DNA of 64,000 nt, taken from Protonemura montana. Lineage: Eukaryota; Arthropoda; Insecta; Plecoptera; Nemouridae. The notes beneath the pieces are model-generated. The model ran no database searches. It saw only the letters and a program-made list of their open reading frames with translations, and had not been told where the DNA came from. Below are positions 24,828 to 37,300 of this stretch, in pieces. The first letter of the stretch is position 1, and every line of letters starts with the position of its first letter. Both the position numbers and the translations under genes were made by a program. The stretch is taken from NCBI GenBank assembly GCA_947568835.1, contig OX387607.1, positions 3,472,001 to 3,536,000 of the forward strand, written 5' to 3'.

Positions 24828-27800
24828 ATGGCACCGAAGACGAGGGTAGGTGTCCTCATCCTGGTGTTAGCTGCCCAAATTTCGGGACCATCAGCATTCT
24901 TATCGCAACGGGATCCAAGAAACAAGTAAGTGCCTTCAGTGTCAAACGTATCTGCAGCTGTTTTATCACTGATTATCACTTATTATCACTGACCTGCATC
25001 TTACGTTTCAGTGACTTGGCCACTGGAGTTCAAAATCGCGATGCGTCGGGTAGTGATGAGCTCAAGTCGGAAATCAGAGATTTTGTCAAGCATGAAAATC
25101 AGGATCACTTACGCATGAGAAACAGAGACAGAAAGTTCTACGAGGACGAAATCAAATTATTCAAGTCCTTGATGGGCTCCTCAGAGGATCAGGGCGAACA
25201 AAAACCAGGGAAGGGAAAAAAGAGTGGCTCGAAAACAAAAGAGTTCCCAAAAACTTATAACAAGGAACAGAGCGAGAAAACATTAACGCGAATCAAGAGA
25301 CAGGATGTAGAACAAAATGATTCTCATTTTATAATGCCTCGGAGTGCTTCTTATTCGACAGGCTACGTAAACCTTCAACCAAACGGACCCTTTCTGCACC
25401 ATGTAGCCGTGAATGTTCCTAATTTTCCTCACCACTCTCAAATGCAGCCCTTTCCTGCCCAGACCCCGGTGGCCTCTTATTCCCAAACGCTTCCCTATCA
25501 GAGTTTTTCTGTCAACAATAATCCTTCCCCGCTATCCCATGCCACATATCAGAGGTCCATTTTACCCAATTCTCGGGAAGTCAATCTTCAATTATTGAAA
25601 TCGGTCAACGGCGGAGATGACTTCGAAAGGGCCCCTCGAACTTTTGGCTTGGGGAGAAATACTGCACCATTCGGAAGAGCCGACTCTCCATCGAACCTTC
25701 TTGGAGAGCGCTTTCAAAGCATCGACAGCAGCTCTCCGTTTGGTAGCGGTTTAATGCAAAACAATCCCATCTTGGACAGCATTAGTCAGAATCTAGACCG
25801 AAGCCGCATCCAAATGCTGGAACAGCAGCTTCGCATTCGCGACGAGAGGTTGCGAAACCTCGAGCAGGAACTCATGCAGAACTGCAACCGACGGCCGGAC
25901 ATTTTCATGGGGGGGCGGCAAAATAACTTTGATGGCTTTCCAAGGATGCCAGACTTTGGTTCGCTAAGAGGGCGACCAAACATTATCCAGCAGTTGCCGA
26001 TGAGTGACCTGCAAGAATTTTCACAGCCTCGTCCTGCAATGGGGCCCATGTTTCAAGGCAGATCAAGGACAAAGGATCAAGAAGAACATTTTGTGCGACC
26101 TCCATCAGCTCGCTTTGACGAGGGGACAGAGCTAGACCAGATTCAGAAGGCAAAAGAGTTTGATTTTAATAAAGAACCCATCGGCTACAATAATGTGCAG
26201 GATCGAGGACTTGCTGGAATGATTCAGAAAGGGAGACCATCAATTTTTCAGCCAACAGATTCAAAAAAAGCAAGCTCATCTCCAATATCCATAAAAAATC
26301 CTGAAAAGCAAACAAATTTAGTGAATGCCCCTGAAAGAACTTTCCAGCCTAAGTCGGCCGACGCAAATAACGAGGCGCCAATTCCAAATGAAGTAGTTAA
26401 CGAGTCTGGGCAGTTTGTTGATGGCCAGTGGTTGCCGACAGCAAGGCAACAACTAAGAAACAACGAAGGAGTTCCGTTCTGCGTCCTACCTCCGGCTCCG
26501 GCTTCATCGCCAAGACAACAGAATAATGCTGAGCAAGAGATTCCTAGCAACGTGCAAGATTTGGACAAAGATCAACAACAACTTGTCCTCGAAACTTTAG
26601 AACAAGCCGTTAAGCCGTTGATGAAATCCATCGACTCAATCAAAGAAAACGGATTGGATACAGAAGAGCCAGTTGCAACAAGACCGATTCCAAAGCTGAA
26701 AGATCTATTGACGCCCAGAGCACTGCTGCCACCGCCTCGCATGCCTACATTCAGATCACGCAGTGAAGACGACGATGGACAAGCCACGGGCACCTTGGCA
26801 AACCCTGCAGGCCCAATTGAGCCGGAAGGCCCCAGAATTTTAACAAACTTGAGAGGTCTGGGAGATGACCAGACAAAAGCGACACCCAATATCTTCCTCG
26901 GCAAGCCACCAACTGAGCCACGTCCACTAAAAGATGCCCTTGAGAAGATGCGGTCGAATCGCATAGAGATCCTGCAGGATCTGGCCGAAAACCTCAAGCC
27001 TCTCGAGAGGCCAGGATTGCTGGGCCTGAAAAGACCCCTGATTCCACAAGATGTTTTCAGTACTGTTGCAGCTGAGCAATCGGTACCGCAGGTACAAAAC
27101 AATGAAGGCTTCCAGGTGCAGCCGCTAGAAGTGACTGAAGAAAGGTTGGGTCAAGAAGTTGGTTTGCCGATTTCAAAGCAACCTTTAATGACAAAATCAA
27201 CTTTTGAAGATGATCCTGTAGAAAATTCTGAAACCATCTCTTCTCCGAAGAAATTAGCAACAGAACTGATAATTACAAATGAAGAACCCGAGTCACCTAT
27301 CAATGAAAATCAAGGAAATGGATTATCAAGCCTTTCACCAACAATGAAAACAGTCGATGGTGCTTTGGATGCCAAACCTTCAAAGAAAACAATTCCTCGT
27401 CCCAAAACACATTCGAAGGCAGGAAAAGAACCTGCTTTGATGGGACTAGATTCGTTGCGAGGAGGAATGCCAATCAGTGAAACAGATAAATTGCTTCCAA
27501 AAATGGAAGAAAGCTCAACGGTCTCGCCAAGAGAAAACGAAAATAACTCAGATGAAAACTACGTTGATATGGAAACGGAAAATGATTCACCCACGGCAAG
27601 AAACAAAGAAGAGACAGCCGTCAAAGAAGCCCAGCCGTCAATCTGCCAGAAAATCATCAAAGAGATTGTGACTCGTGAGATGGAAAGTCACGCAAAGGAC
27701 ACAAACCCAGCAATGTTTATCAACAAGAACTTCACTAATGAACTAATGAAACGTGTCAACAGTGAGATAGCCAGGTATCGGGATGCTCATGCCACCGATG

Positions 27801-27973
27801 GCCTGGACTACACGGGAACATGTGACAACGCAGATATGAAGCTAGAAATTGTCAGTCAAGTCCTACTTATGCTGAACCACTGGATCCAGGAAGTGCCATC
27901 AGCAGCACAGGCAGGAGTAAACACATTGACAGAAGGCCAGATCAGCGAATTAAGAAATCTTCTTGGCAGTTAG
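24828..27973 (+). CDS. Unrecognised secreted protein of 1019 residues
   Basis: I do not recognise this gene. Two exons, 24828-24925 and 25012-27973, join in phase (AA|T, Asn33). The start ATG opens a clear signal peptide, with a basic MAPKTR start and then a hydrophobic core ending near GPSAF (about residue 24). A basic cleavage-like site, RIKRQ, sits near residue 126. Residues of about 295-328 form a short coiled coil rich in Gln, Glu and Arg (MLEQQLRIRDERLRNLEQEL). The middle is low-complexity, rich in Pro, Asn, Gln and Ser. The last 120 residues look more ordered: they start near PSICQKIIKEIV, contain two cysteines and end in a helix with LLMLNHWIQEV. No transmembrane helix follows the signal, so the product is probably secreted, perhaps structural or cuticular. 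It follows the GH79-like gene on the same strand after 2.5 kb. Confidence 0.8.
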
Positions 27974-28098
27974 AATGAACATAGATCGCAAATTATTTTT
28001 ATTTAGGTAAATCAATAACATTTATTCATGTTAATTTTACGAACTATTCAGTAGATTAGAAACTATCTAGTGTCAATTTGACCTTATTTAATTAATGT

Positions 28099-28104
28099 AA
28101 TAAA
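28099..28104 (+). terminator. Poly(A) signal AATAAA of the 1019-residue gene
   Basis: AATAAA lies 126 bp after the stop codon at 27973, in an AT-rich 3' region. RpL19 converges from the other side. Confidence 0.65.
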
Positions 28105-28310
28105 ATACCTTTTCCAAAAAAAAGTTCTTTCCTAAGTCTCGTTATATTACTTTAATTGCACCGACAATCAGTGCATACTACGCACAAACTTTTGTCATGT
28201 TGCGTTTAACTTACAGCAGTTTCCAATAAAGATATCAGAAAATACCCCCATACAGACAAGAACAGTAACAAACCAAATAAGACAAGAAAACAGGTTCATT
28301 TTTTCAGACC

Positions 28311-28316
28311 TTTATT
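28311..28316 (-). terminator. Poly(A) signal of RpL19
   Basis: TTTATT on the plus strand gives AATAAA on the minus strand, about 46 bp after the RpL19 stop. This short 3'UTR is typical of ribosomal protein genes. Confidence 0.7.
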
Positions 28317-28361
28317 ACATAAACAAAATTACAGCATGAACACTCGAGTTGTTGGTACGAG

Positions 28362-28961
28362 TTACTTCTTAGCTGCGGCAGCTTCATCCTCACGCTGGTA
28401 TGTGGCCTGAAGTTCCTGTTTCTTGATGGAAATCCTCTCCTCACGTCGCTTCTTGGCTTCCTTCACCTTCGCCCTGCGAGCATCAGCCTGGTCATTCAAC
28501 ATCTTGGACCTAGTCTTCTCGGCCTTCTTCTTGTGGATGAACTCCATCAGGACACGCTTGTTTTTGAACACGTTTCCCTTAACCTTCATGTACAGCTGGT
28601 GGTAAAGATGTCGGTCGATCTTCTTTGCCTCCCTATACTTTTTTAGCAAACGTCGAAGAACCCTCATCCGATTTACCCAAAGAGTTTTTTTGGGCATTCG
28701 AGCATTTGCAGTACCCTTCCTCTTACCGAACCCAGAGTGACGACCCTTACGTCTCGCTTCGGTGTTCTTGCGAGTTCGGGCACGGGAGTGGACGGCCACG
28801 GGCTTCTTGATGATCAAACCATCCTTGATCAGCTTGCGGATGTTCTGGCGGGAGTTGGTATTCGAGATCTCATTGATTTCGTTAGGATCCAACCAAACCT
28901 TCTTCTTACCACATCGCATCACCGAGGCAGCCAGCCTCTTCTGTAGTTTGAGTGAACTCAT
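28362..28961 (-). CDS. RpL19: 60S ribosomal protein L19 (eL19)
   Basis: This is a structural protein of the large cytoplasmic ribosomal subunit, near the exit of the peptide tunnel and at an intersubunit bridge. The coding region is one uninterrupted exon of 199 residues, the usual length for animals. The N-terminal block [14 protein letters not shown] is diagnostic, followed by [10 protein letters not shown] and the basic [18 protein letters not shown] long Lys/Arg/Glu-rich C-terminal helix ends in Ala and Lys. The ATG at 28961 lies 20 bp downstream of a likely 5'UTR acceptor (TTATTACAG, exon resuming at 28981), so at least one noncoding first exon is expected upstream. MAK16 starts 500 bp away on the other strand. 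Confidence 0.98.
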   Translation of the reverse strand: MSSLKLQKRLAASVMRCGKKKVWLDPNEINEISNTNSRQNIRKLIKDGLIIKKPVAVHSRARTRKNTEARRKGRHSGFGKRKGTANARMPKKTLWVNRMRVLRRLLKKYREAKKIDRHLYHQLYMKVKGNVFKNKRVLMEFIHKKKAEKTRSKMLNDQADARRAKVKEAKKRREERISIKKQELQATYQREDEAAAAKK

Positions 28962-29461
28962 GGTGAATTCACTTCAATTGCCTGTAATAAACAACAAAAT
29001 TTATCAAAGCTTGTGCCATTTTGTTGCACACCATCATGAAATAGGCTGACGTAAAACGGCACGAGGCTTCGGAATTAGGATTAAGAAGCTGCTCACGAGA
29101 TGCTTAATAGAATAAATGGTAAACCCAATATATTGTTTTCTAATTACCTAATTAGAATCGAAGAATTAAGTTCCAAAAATTGGTATTTATGTTATCTTCA
29201 AGCCGAATAACATGTGGCTTCGGCCATCAACTAATTTCCTGAAGGCGGATGTACTACTTGCACAAATACAAGCTTCCGGCGAGTGGCGACGACCGAATTT
29301 ACGAACTACCACTTAAGTCATACTAGTGCTTGAAGCCTCCGTCTGTTCAGGCAATGTGCTGCGGCATTTAATAAATATACGGTGTTTTTCTTCACTTACA
29401 AACCGATTCTTGTTCCAGTACTTTTAAATTCACAACGTAAGGCTCGACGTAAAATTTCAAA
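28962..29461. promoter_or_regulatory. Divergent promoter region of RpL19 and MAK16
   Basis: About 500 bp separates the two start codons, so both genes probably use one bidirectional region. A TGACGTAA octamer, the reverse of TTACGTCA, lies at 29047-29054. The exact start sites were not resolved. Confidence 0.4.
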
Positions 29462-30886
29462 ATGCAGCAGGACGAGGTACGGCTTATTATATTTTATTTT
29501 AACAATCAGTTCCAATTGTAATGTCTAGATCCTAACCTCACATTTCTCTTAAAGGTGGTGTGGAGTATCATTAACAACTCATTCTGCTCGTTTAAAGTGA
29601 AGTAAGTGGACCAAGACTCTTTTTTTTTAGCTTGTTGTTCTTACCTCCATATTAATTACTTCTTATGATTTACAATTTATTGCAGCACTCTGAAACAAAA
29701 GTTCTGTCGTCATGAGTACAACTTGACGGGTCTGTGCGGCCGTAACACATGCCCATTAGCCAACAGCAGATATGCAACCATACGAGAAGAGAAGGGAATC
29801 ATATATTTGTACATGAAGACGACGGAAAGATCTGCATTTCCCAAAAAAACATGGGAGAGAGTAAAACTTTCACGAAATTTCGAAAAAGCTATCCAACAAA
29901 TAAACGAAAATCTCGTCTTCTGGCCTGGGCACATAAAAAGTAAATGCAAACAAAGGTTTCTGAGGATCACTCAGTACCTGATAAAAATGAGAAAGATTGT
30001 GCTTCGAAGAAACAAAAAGATTGTTCCTCTACAGCGAAAGATCGAGCGAAGGCTGAAGCGACGTGAAGAGAAAGCTTTAGTTGCTGCCCGTCTAGACAAC
30101 GCTATTGAAAAGCAACTGATTGACCGACTGCGAATGGGAGTCTACGGCGATATCTATAACTTCCCAGAAACTGCCTTCAACAAAGCTTTAGAGAAAGAGG
30201 AGATTGAGGGTGAAGATGAAAGCAATGAAGAAGATTTGGAAGATGAAGAGGTATAGATACACAGACATTTAATTGAAATGAATTACTATCTATGTGCCTG
30301 ATACATGCTTTAAACATGTGTAATTTTCTAGGAGGAACTCGAGATTGAAAAAGAGATGGAACACGAACTGGAAATCGACGACGATGTTCAGTTTGTTGAA
30401 GCGGATAGCGAAGTGGAAGATTCAGATTACGTATGTACCTCTATTAATAGATATTTTTGTACTTGAAAATGTAAAATCCCCAAAAGAAAACTTGCAGGTT
30501 TTTGTCTCTTAGTGTATGATCAAATTTTGTTAAACAATTTTTGATAAATTATTTTTATTTGCTATGAATTACAAATAAAAAATTTCCCATCCCTTGTGTT
30601 TCTGAGTACCCTTTCTCGACTATTTTCCTTACCTTCAATAATTGTATTGCTTGTTACGATGCTATTTATTCCCCAGGGAGACTCAGGTGCCGAGCGGACA
30701 ATGGGAGACAGCGATGAGTTTGACATCTCAGAGTCTGACGCTTCCGACATCGAGGACTCGGGACCGAGGGTCAAGAAAGCCAAGCCCGGCCCTGGCAAGG
30801 CTTCGAAACGGCCGACTCAGACCAAGAGACGGCCCAGAGTGGAGGTGGAATACGAGCATGAGGCCGATGGTCGACAACGTAACTGA
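29462..30886 (+). CDS. Mak16: MAK16 homolog, 60S ribosome biogenesis factor
   Basis: MAK16 is a nucleolar protein needed for early assembly of the large ribosomal subunit, working with RPF1 around 27S/28S pre-rRNA. Exons are 29462-29476, 29555-29601, 29686-30250, 30332-30430 and 30677-30886, in phase for 311 residues. The N-terminus holds the four-cysteine module ([23 protein letters not shown]). It is followed by [22 protein letters not shown] and the block [18 protein letters not shown] basic stretch and [16 protein letters not shown] follow. The last third is acidic (Glu/Asp runs) and ends with a basic segment and [10 protein letters not shown], as in other MAK16 proteins. The first coding exon is just five codons, a common gene structure. 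Confidence 0.97.
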
Positions 30887-31087
30887 GAGCAGTGTGGTTG
30901 CTTTGTTGAGCTACAGCAGAATTGTTTAACAATGTTGCCTGGATTTAGGACCCAACCACAATTTGATGTTCTGTGAAATTGTTGTTAACAACATTTTCCG
31001 AGTGCAAAGTAACAACCCTGCTTCATGAACCCAGGTCTGCTGAGATTCTGTAATTTTTCTCACAATGAAACAATGAGACCCTCCCTA

Positions 31088-31093
31088 AATAAA
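31088..31093 (+). terminator. Poly(A) signal AATAAA of MAK16
   Basis: AATAAA lies 200 bp after the MAK16 stop, the first good signal on this strand. Confidence 0.6.
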
Positions 31094-31351
31094 AGTGTTA
31101 AATCAAGTTTTGGAGAAATATTTTGCTTTTTTTTTCCCCTTGTTAATACTAAGTTAACCAATTTTTCATTTATTTTTTGGCAGGTCCTTGATATCCTTTT
31201 CAGTTCTTTGTTCACATGGTCTAGCTTCCAGGTGACGAGCAAGAAAAAAAGACCAATCAAAATAGTTGCAAAAACAACACAGAAATAACTTGATTGACGT
31301 AAGAAATTGTATTGTTGGTCCATTGCCAGTGAAAAACATTCCATAAAGTAG

Positions 31352-31357
31352 TTTATT
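31352..31357 (-). terminator. Candidate poly(A) signal of CFAP206
   Basis: TTTATT on the plus strand reads AATAAA on the minus strand, only 10 bp after the CFAP206 stop. A second TTTATT near 31168 is an alternative that would give a longer 3'UTR. Confidence 0.45.
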
Positions 31358-31367
31358 CTTGTGAAGG

Positions 31368-34300
31368 TCACTCGTGCACGGGGCGGGTTAGGTTGAAGAT
31401 GCCGGCGGCAGCGTCGTGTCCGTGGTACACCTGAAATTGAACCTGCAGGTGTAAACCCTGGCCGTTGCTGTTTGCAGCTTAACTCTTGGAGGTGCAGCAA
31501 AGCTAAAAGCAGCAGGAAAAATGTTTCTGCACTTCTGCAATCTTTACTGCTAATAATCATTCTAATACTTCTGAATTAAAAACGTGTTCGTTCTGTCAGC
31601 AAATATCAATATCTTTCAAGGTATTTGGGAAAAGGACAGAAGGAAACACAACTTGCTGAGATAGGAATGGCTGAAGAGAGGTCATGCAATGTTTCAGGTG
31701 ATAAATTCTTGCAAAGATTCTTGATACATTCTAGATCTGCTAAAATGTAGTGGTATATCTATTCATCTGCTGCAATCAACCATTTCTTCTTCAGTCAGTA
31801 ACCTTGATTGTGGTGAAGAGAGAAAGAGAGAGGGAGTGCAACTTGCCGGGAAATTTCTATAATTTCCGTGAATGAAGAATTTTTGCCGTGATTATTAGAG
31901 ATGTTACAATGGCTCTAACAATGACAAGGCATTGTGCCTAAATTTCTAAATTCTTGGAAATTCTAGAAATTTCCCAGCAATTGCACTACGATACGCCAAC
32001 TTTCTTCTCCGCTAAGTTGCGCTCCCTCTTTCTTTCCTTCTTCACCACAATCAATATCCATCCTCTTGGCACCCTATTTGTAACAGTCAGTGATTGTTGC
32101 TACCCCTATCAAGTTCAGTAAGGTGGCCATTGAGTGAGTCTAAATAATTAGCAACGGATATACGCACCCTGAGACCGTAGATGAAGTTCTGCAGCCGCGG
32201 GACGTTGGTGGAGTTGTCACGCATCGTCTGTGAAGCCTTGGACTTGTCGGGCTCGGCCTGCACCGAGATGCCACCGCGGAAGTTGGACAAGTGCGTCTGC
32301 GTGCTCACCGTCGTGCAACGACGCATGTTGGCCTAAAAATACCACGATCATATGGTTAGCAGGATCCAATGTGGTGCCATCTTTCACCCTGAACCTTTGA
32401 AATCTCTACTGCAGGCGTTGCTCTCAGAGAGAAATAATTGCAACTTTTTTCATTCTAGACTATCTTTCGAGCTCAAAAAATCATCAAATTAGTCACCTAC
32501 TCTCAGGTGAACAAGGCAAAGACCAAATTGTCGTAGTTTCTCTTTATTTCCTCCTTTCCGTCATTCAAAATTTTAATTCCTCCTTTCTTTGATCAATCTA
32601 AAATCTACATCTCCGACACTAACACTCTCCAAATACATTTTAATTGCGTTGATCAATTTCTGATGTTAAACAGTTCTTTACGGCAATGGGTTTATTTTTA
32701 TAAAACCGACTACTTGGCTACTTGGTGGTAGCAAATACAAATGTACTATGAAATGCTAATAAATCCAAATACAAATAGACTCACCAACGAGAGAGCTCGT
32801 CTCCTGAGGTCCCACTCGTTCCAGGAGTAGTCGGGGTCGATATAGCTGTCGATGGGATGCAGCTCAGTCTGGATGCCGATCTCCTGGCGAGTCACCTTTA
32901 AACCCGCGCTCTCCGCAGACCTAGACACTCCAAGTTCTCAATAAAAGATACTAATAGTATTAGCGCTTAGTGCAGGGATGGGTTTCAAGGGATGGGGGAT
33001 GGGATTGAACCATGATGATGTTGCTTGGGCCCTAGAGGTCTGTGACTAAGTAGGGCAACCAAAAATTAAGAATGAAAGGGAGAAAAATATGCCATAATTT
33101 TGCCCAAAGGATATTCTTGCATGCAAGAGCACCAAATTTTAGCAAAGAAGAGTGCATTATGAGATCCATACATGTGTTTTGTCTCAAAGATGCAGTACTT
33201 TGGACTTGTATAAATCGACTATTTTATGTGATTTCATGTTCTTTGTTGTGACAGTAATGTCATACCAATAGGAACTTAAGAAGTGTCTGCATCAGGTGCA
33301 GTGAAAATTTTATTGGTTGTTTCGTAATCCAAGTAAATATAGTCATCAGATCTTAGTAGGAACCCTTAGACCAAGCTTTACCATTTCAACTCAGACACAT
33401 CTCGGGGAAGGAATGATTGTGATACTCACGCCTCTCGACTAGACTTGGCCAGTGCTTCAATCTGCCCCTGCAGCTGCAGCAGTCCGATTAGCTCCGGCTT
33501 CTGGCGCGCAATCATCAGTGCACGGCGAACGAACCTGGGCACAAAAATCTGGTCAGCGCTGGAACATTGGGGGTTGAAGCTGTAGGTGCAACTGGCCCTC
33601 TCTACATCGACAGTTGTAATCGATAGTACTGTTGCAAGAAAAGTTGCTTCACACTTTATTTGTCAAAACCATTTGACATTTACACTGTATTTTCGGTTAT
33701 GATAATATGTTTGCCAGTCATTTTTATAATAATTTCCTGTAACCGTAGATTTTACACTACATGTGGACCTTTCTTTTCCAATTTTGCAAAGACTCAAGTC
33801 CAGTACTAAATGAGCACCTTACCCTCTCCCTTTCCAAGCTCCCAATATCTATAGCCTAGTGTCCCATTCATGAAAGAGTTTGAGAGCGAGTCACTGACTT
33901 GTCTGGCGTGGTACCCCACGCAACTCCGGCTGCGACCGTCGAGAACGCATAGTAGAGTCCCTTGTACTCGCAAACCCCCATGTTAGGGTTAGCAGGCACC
34001 AGAGCTCCTTTCTTTGTCACGAATGCCCATGCACAGAAGCCCAGATACTGCAACCGATAAGAGCGTCAATGAGCCTTAAGATCCAGGGTGTCAATTAATC
34101 ACACGGTGTTCTGTATCTTGAAACAGTCAGAATCAACGGTTTTCTTCCCAGAACAAATAGTTCTGACCCATGAATTACCAGAATTGCTGCAATCCTGTAA
34201 TCCCTTCCAAGGAACAGACTCATTGTTGCCGCCTTACAAAATTGGCTTTCAATGTTCTTTAAAATGTTTGCTGCCATTTTTGCAGAAACATGAAAATGTA

Positions 34301-37300
34301 TTTGATATGTATATGTATATGTAATGAAGCGCATTGCAAGCGTTTGCAATTTAAATCAGATTTCATCCTAATGAAAATGTATCTATGTAATTGAGTAAGA
34401 TTGAGTAAAATGTTTCAGAAAGTGAAGTTTCTTTTTTTTCATGACCGGAATATTAATTCACATGAGCTCATCCCAAGTCAGCAAGAGCAGAATAAATGTT
34501 CATCCCTTGGAACAACATGAACACACCCCAGCCAGCTCCAATACTCAGCGTTGATTGGCACTTCAAAGTTCAAATGGAGGTGGGGTCGAGTGTTGGGTCG
34601 AGTGATTAACCTGCCTCTAGCGGTAGTTCGTCAAAATGTCGCGTCCTGGCGGGAAAGACGACTTCGCACTTGAGTCCAAGCATGGGCAGCGTGTCGTCGG
34701 ACGTCGCCTCCAGCCGCTCGGCGTCGGTCAGCGCCGCCGTCTTGTCGACGGCCATCCTGTTCAGCGTCGGCGACACCACGTCCAGCGACTGCGAAATCAC
34801 TTGACTTCAATTATGTCAATACCACCACTGGAAACGTCGGGTCTCGTGAGATCAGGTTAAATAATATTCGCCAGTCGAGAGTTGGATGGGTTACTATGAC
34901 GCACATTGTCTGTTTTTATTTATAATGGGGTGCTAGGGATTAGAATTATAGCTCAGGTTACGTTATGTAACCAAAGTACACATTGCTAACTTCTTAACGT
35001 TGACTCCAAAAGTGAAGAGATGCAATGCAAGTATATTGCAAAACATGTTTGATATAGATTTGCCTATTGTTAGGCCAATGAGGATAGTCGGCTATCACGT
35101 GTGCTACGACATAGCAAATAAAGTAAAGACCTAGCCGCGAGGCTGACAATGGTTACCGTGCTGAAGGCTTGCAGGTTGCAGGCGATGCTGTTGATGACGC
35201 TCAAGACGACCATCACGTTTTGCAGCCCGGTCCACACCTCGGCCAGCTCGATAAACAGCGGCTGCAACAATCACACGAGCCATACACTTGCATGGAGATA
35301 GGAACACTCCATGGAAATACGTGTTGAGCGTTAGGGATTGCCGCAGCCATCTCAAAAGTTGAGCTAAGCTTTGCAATGTTATCTAATTTGCTGTTAATCA
35401 ACGTTTTAATACATTTTTTTCTGCAAAATCAACATATTCCAGTCATTTCAATTTTAGGTAACTGCAAGATTCGAAGATTCGAAGTTCGAAGTTTGCAAGA
35501 TAAAATGGTCCCTGGAATATGGCAAATTGGGTCCACACAAATTTCTAAATGAAGCCGTTCAAGTTTGACTGGACCTTTTGGCACCCTATACCTAACCCAA
35601 CCTCTCTGGCCAGAGCAAAATGTTCAGATTTTTGACAATCTACTTAGATATAGTGTTATAGTTTTGAAACATGAAGTGGCCGTAGCCGACCCCTTCTCTT
35701 CCTCAGTGATATGAAACGACTTCTCCCAAAATGCACTCACGAAGACTTGCTCGGTGGGTATTGCTGTGCGAAAACGCACGGTGGAGTGCAACTCCTGAAG
35801 CCGATCGCGCAGCTTCTCGGTGAGCGCGGTGACGTCGGTGTTGGCCATGTGCACCTCTTTCAGCAGCCGCCGTTCGTAGACCTCCATTAGCCGCGCCGCG
35901 GCCAGCGTGTCCACCACCAGCGTCTCCTGCACATTGCAAGGAGGGCACCTCAGGCATTTGGTACAGAAGGTAAAGGGAGCGCCTTGGAATGGAGTAGCGA
36001 CGGTCCCAAGGAATGGAACACCCAATCGGATTCGGTGTGCTTGAAAGCGGAAATCAATACTTTGTTTGTAAAAAGAGTTTTCCCTGGTTGATATGCTCGT
36101 GAATGCGATATGGTTTGTAGAAAAGATCACTAATTCGTTTGAAGAATCCAAAGGAAATTGAGAACAATGCGCGAAATTAACTAGGTAAAGCTTGTTCTTC
36201 AAATTAACTTGCAAAAATTGCCCCCAATATGGACGAAACATATGATTTTGTGGTTTTTTATTATTAGGAACATTACCACCCTCTCAAAAATTGATGCCCA
36301 AACGAAAATTAAGAGTGTAGTAGTGTTCCTAATAATAAAATACCCCGCTCATTGCAAGCGTTTGCAATTTAAATCATACTTCACATGATTTTGGGGTCTT
36401 TTTACACCGTCTCTCGATCAGCTAAAAGACACAACACGTTCGTTAGGTTGTTACGTAAGAAGCGTCGTGCCCCAGGATGATGACAGCGACGCTACTGAAG
36501 AACGTCTGTTATGTGCATACCTCCGATGCGAGTTCAACGTCGTCGTAGTCCTGGCCGTCCCCGTGCACCGCGACGGCGTCGGCGTCGGCTGGGAAGCCGT
36601 CCACGATGCCCGTCCACTTGTTGATGCGTCGCAGCAGCTTCTCGAGCGTCGTCTGCAGCGTCTCCTCGCTGTTGACGATCACTCGCGGCAAGAGGTCGGG
36701 CACTGAAACAGATCAGCGCATTGAAACCCGCCGTATTGTCCAAGTTCCTGACTTGAGCAACCTTGAATCATTGAAATCATCAACCATTGAAGAAGCAAGG
36801 TGCATGAAGCATTAGCCCTCAGAGACCCACAGAGTGAAAAGTCGAAACGTACCTTTGTATTGGAAAAAATAATTTTCTTGAAAGTCTTGGAGGTTACTTA
36901 CCACTACCTCAAATTACAGAAACGTATTTACATTTATCGTGGTGGCTCCTCTTTTTTGTTCTTTGGCTACTTTTATTATTTCTATCATCACTTGCCGGTA
37001 ACCTAGACCCCCTAGACATGACCCAGTCCTATCCCTATCATCCGGTTCCCCGTATAATCCAGCTAGATCTGTAATCCCTCCCAAATTATCCAAGATGAGT
37101 CCTCTCATATCACGAGCTGCAAGGGATGGTGTGCGGCTCACGGTCGTCGATGCCCTCGCCGCCTTTGTGACAGTCGCGGTTGAAGAGACGAATGCCCATC
37201 AGGATCTGCGTCAGCTCGGCGATCTGCTCCTCCTTCTCCTGGCGCGTGCACGTCACGAACTCGCCGAGGTCGCCGACGCGGAACACGCTGCCGAACGCGA

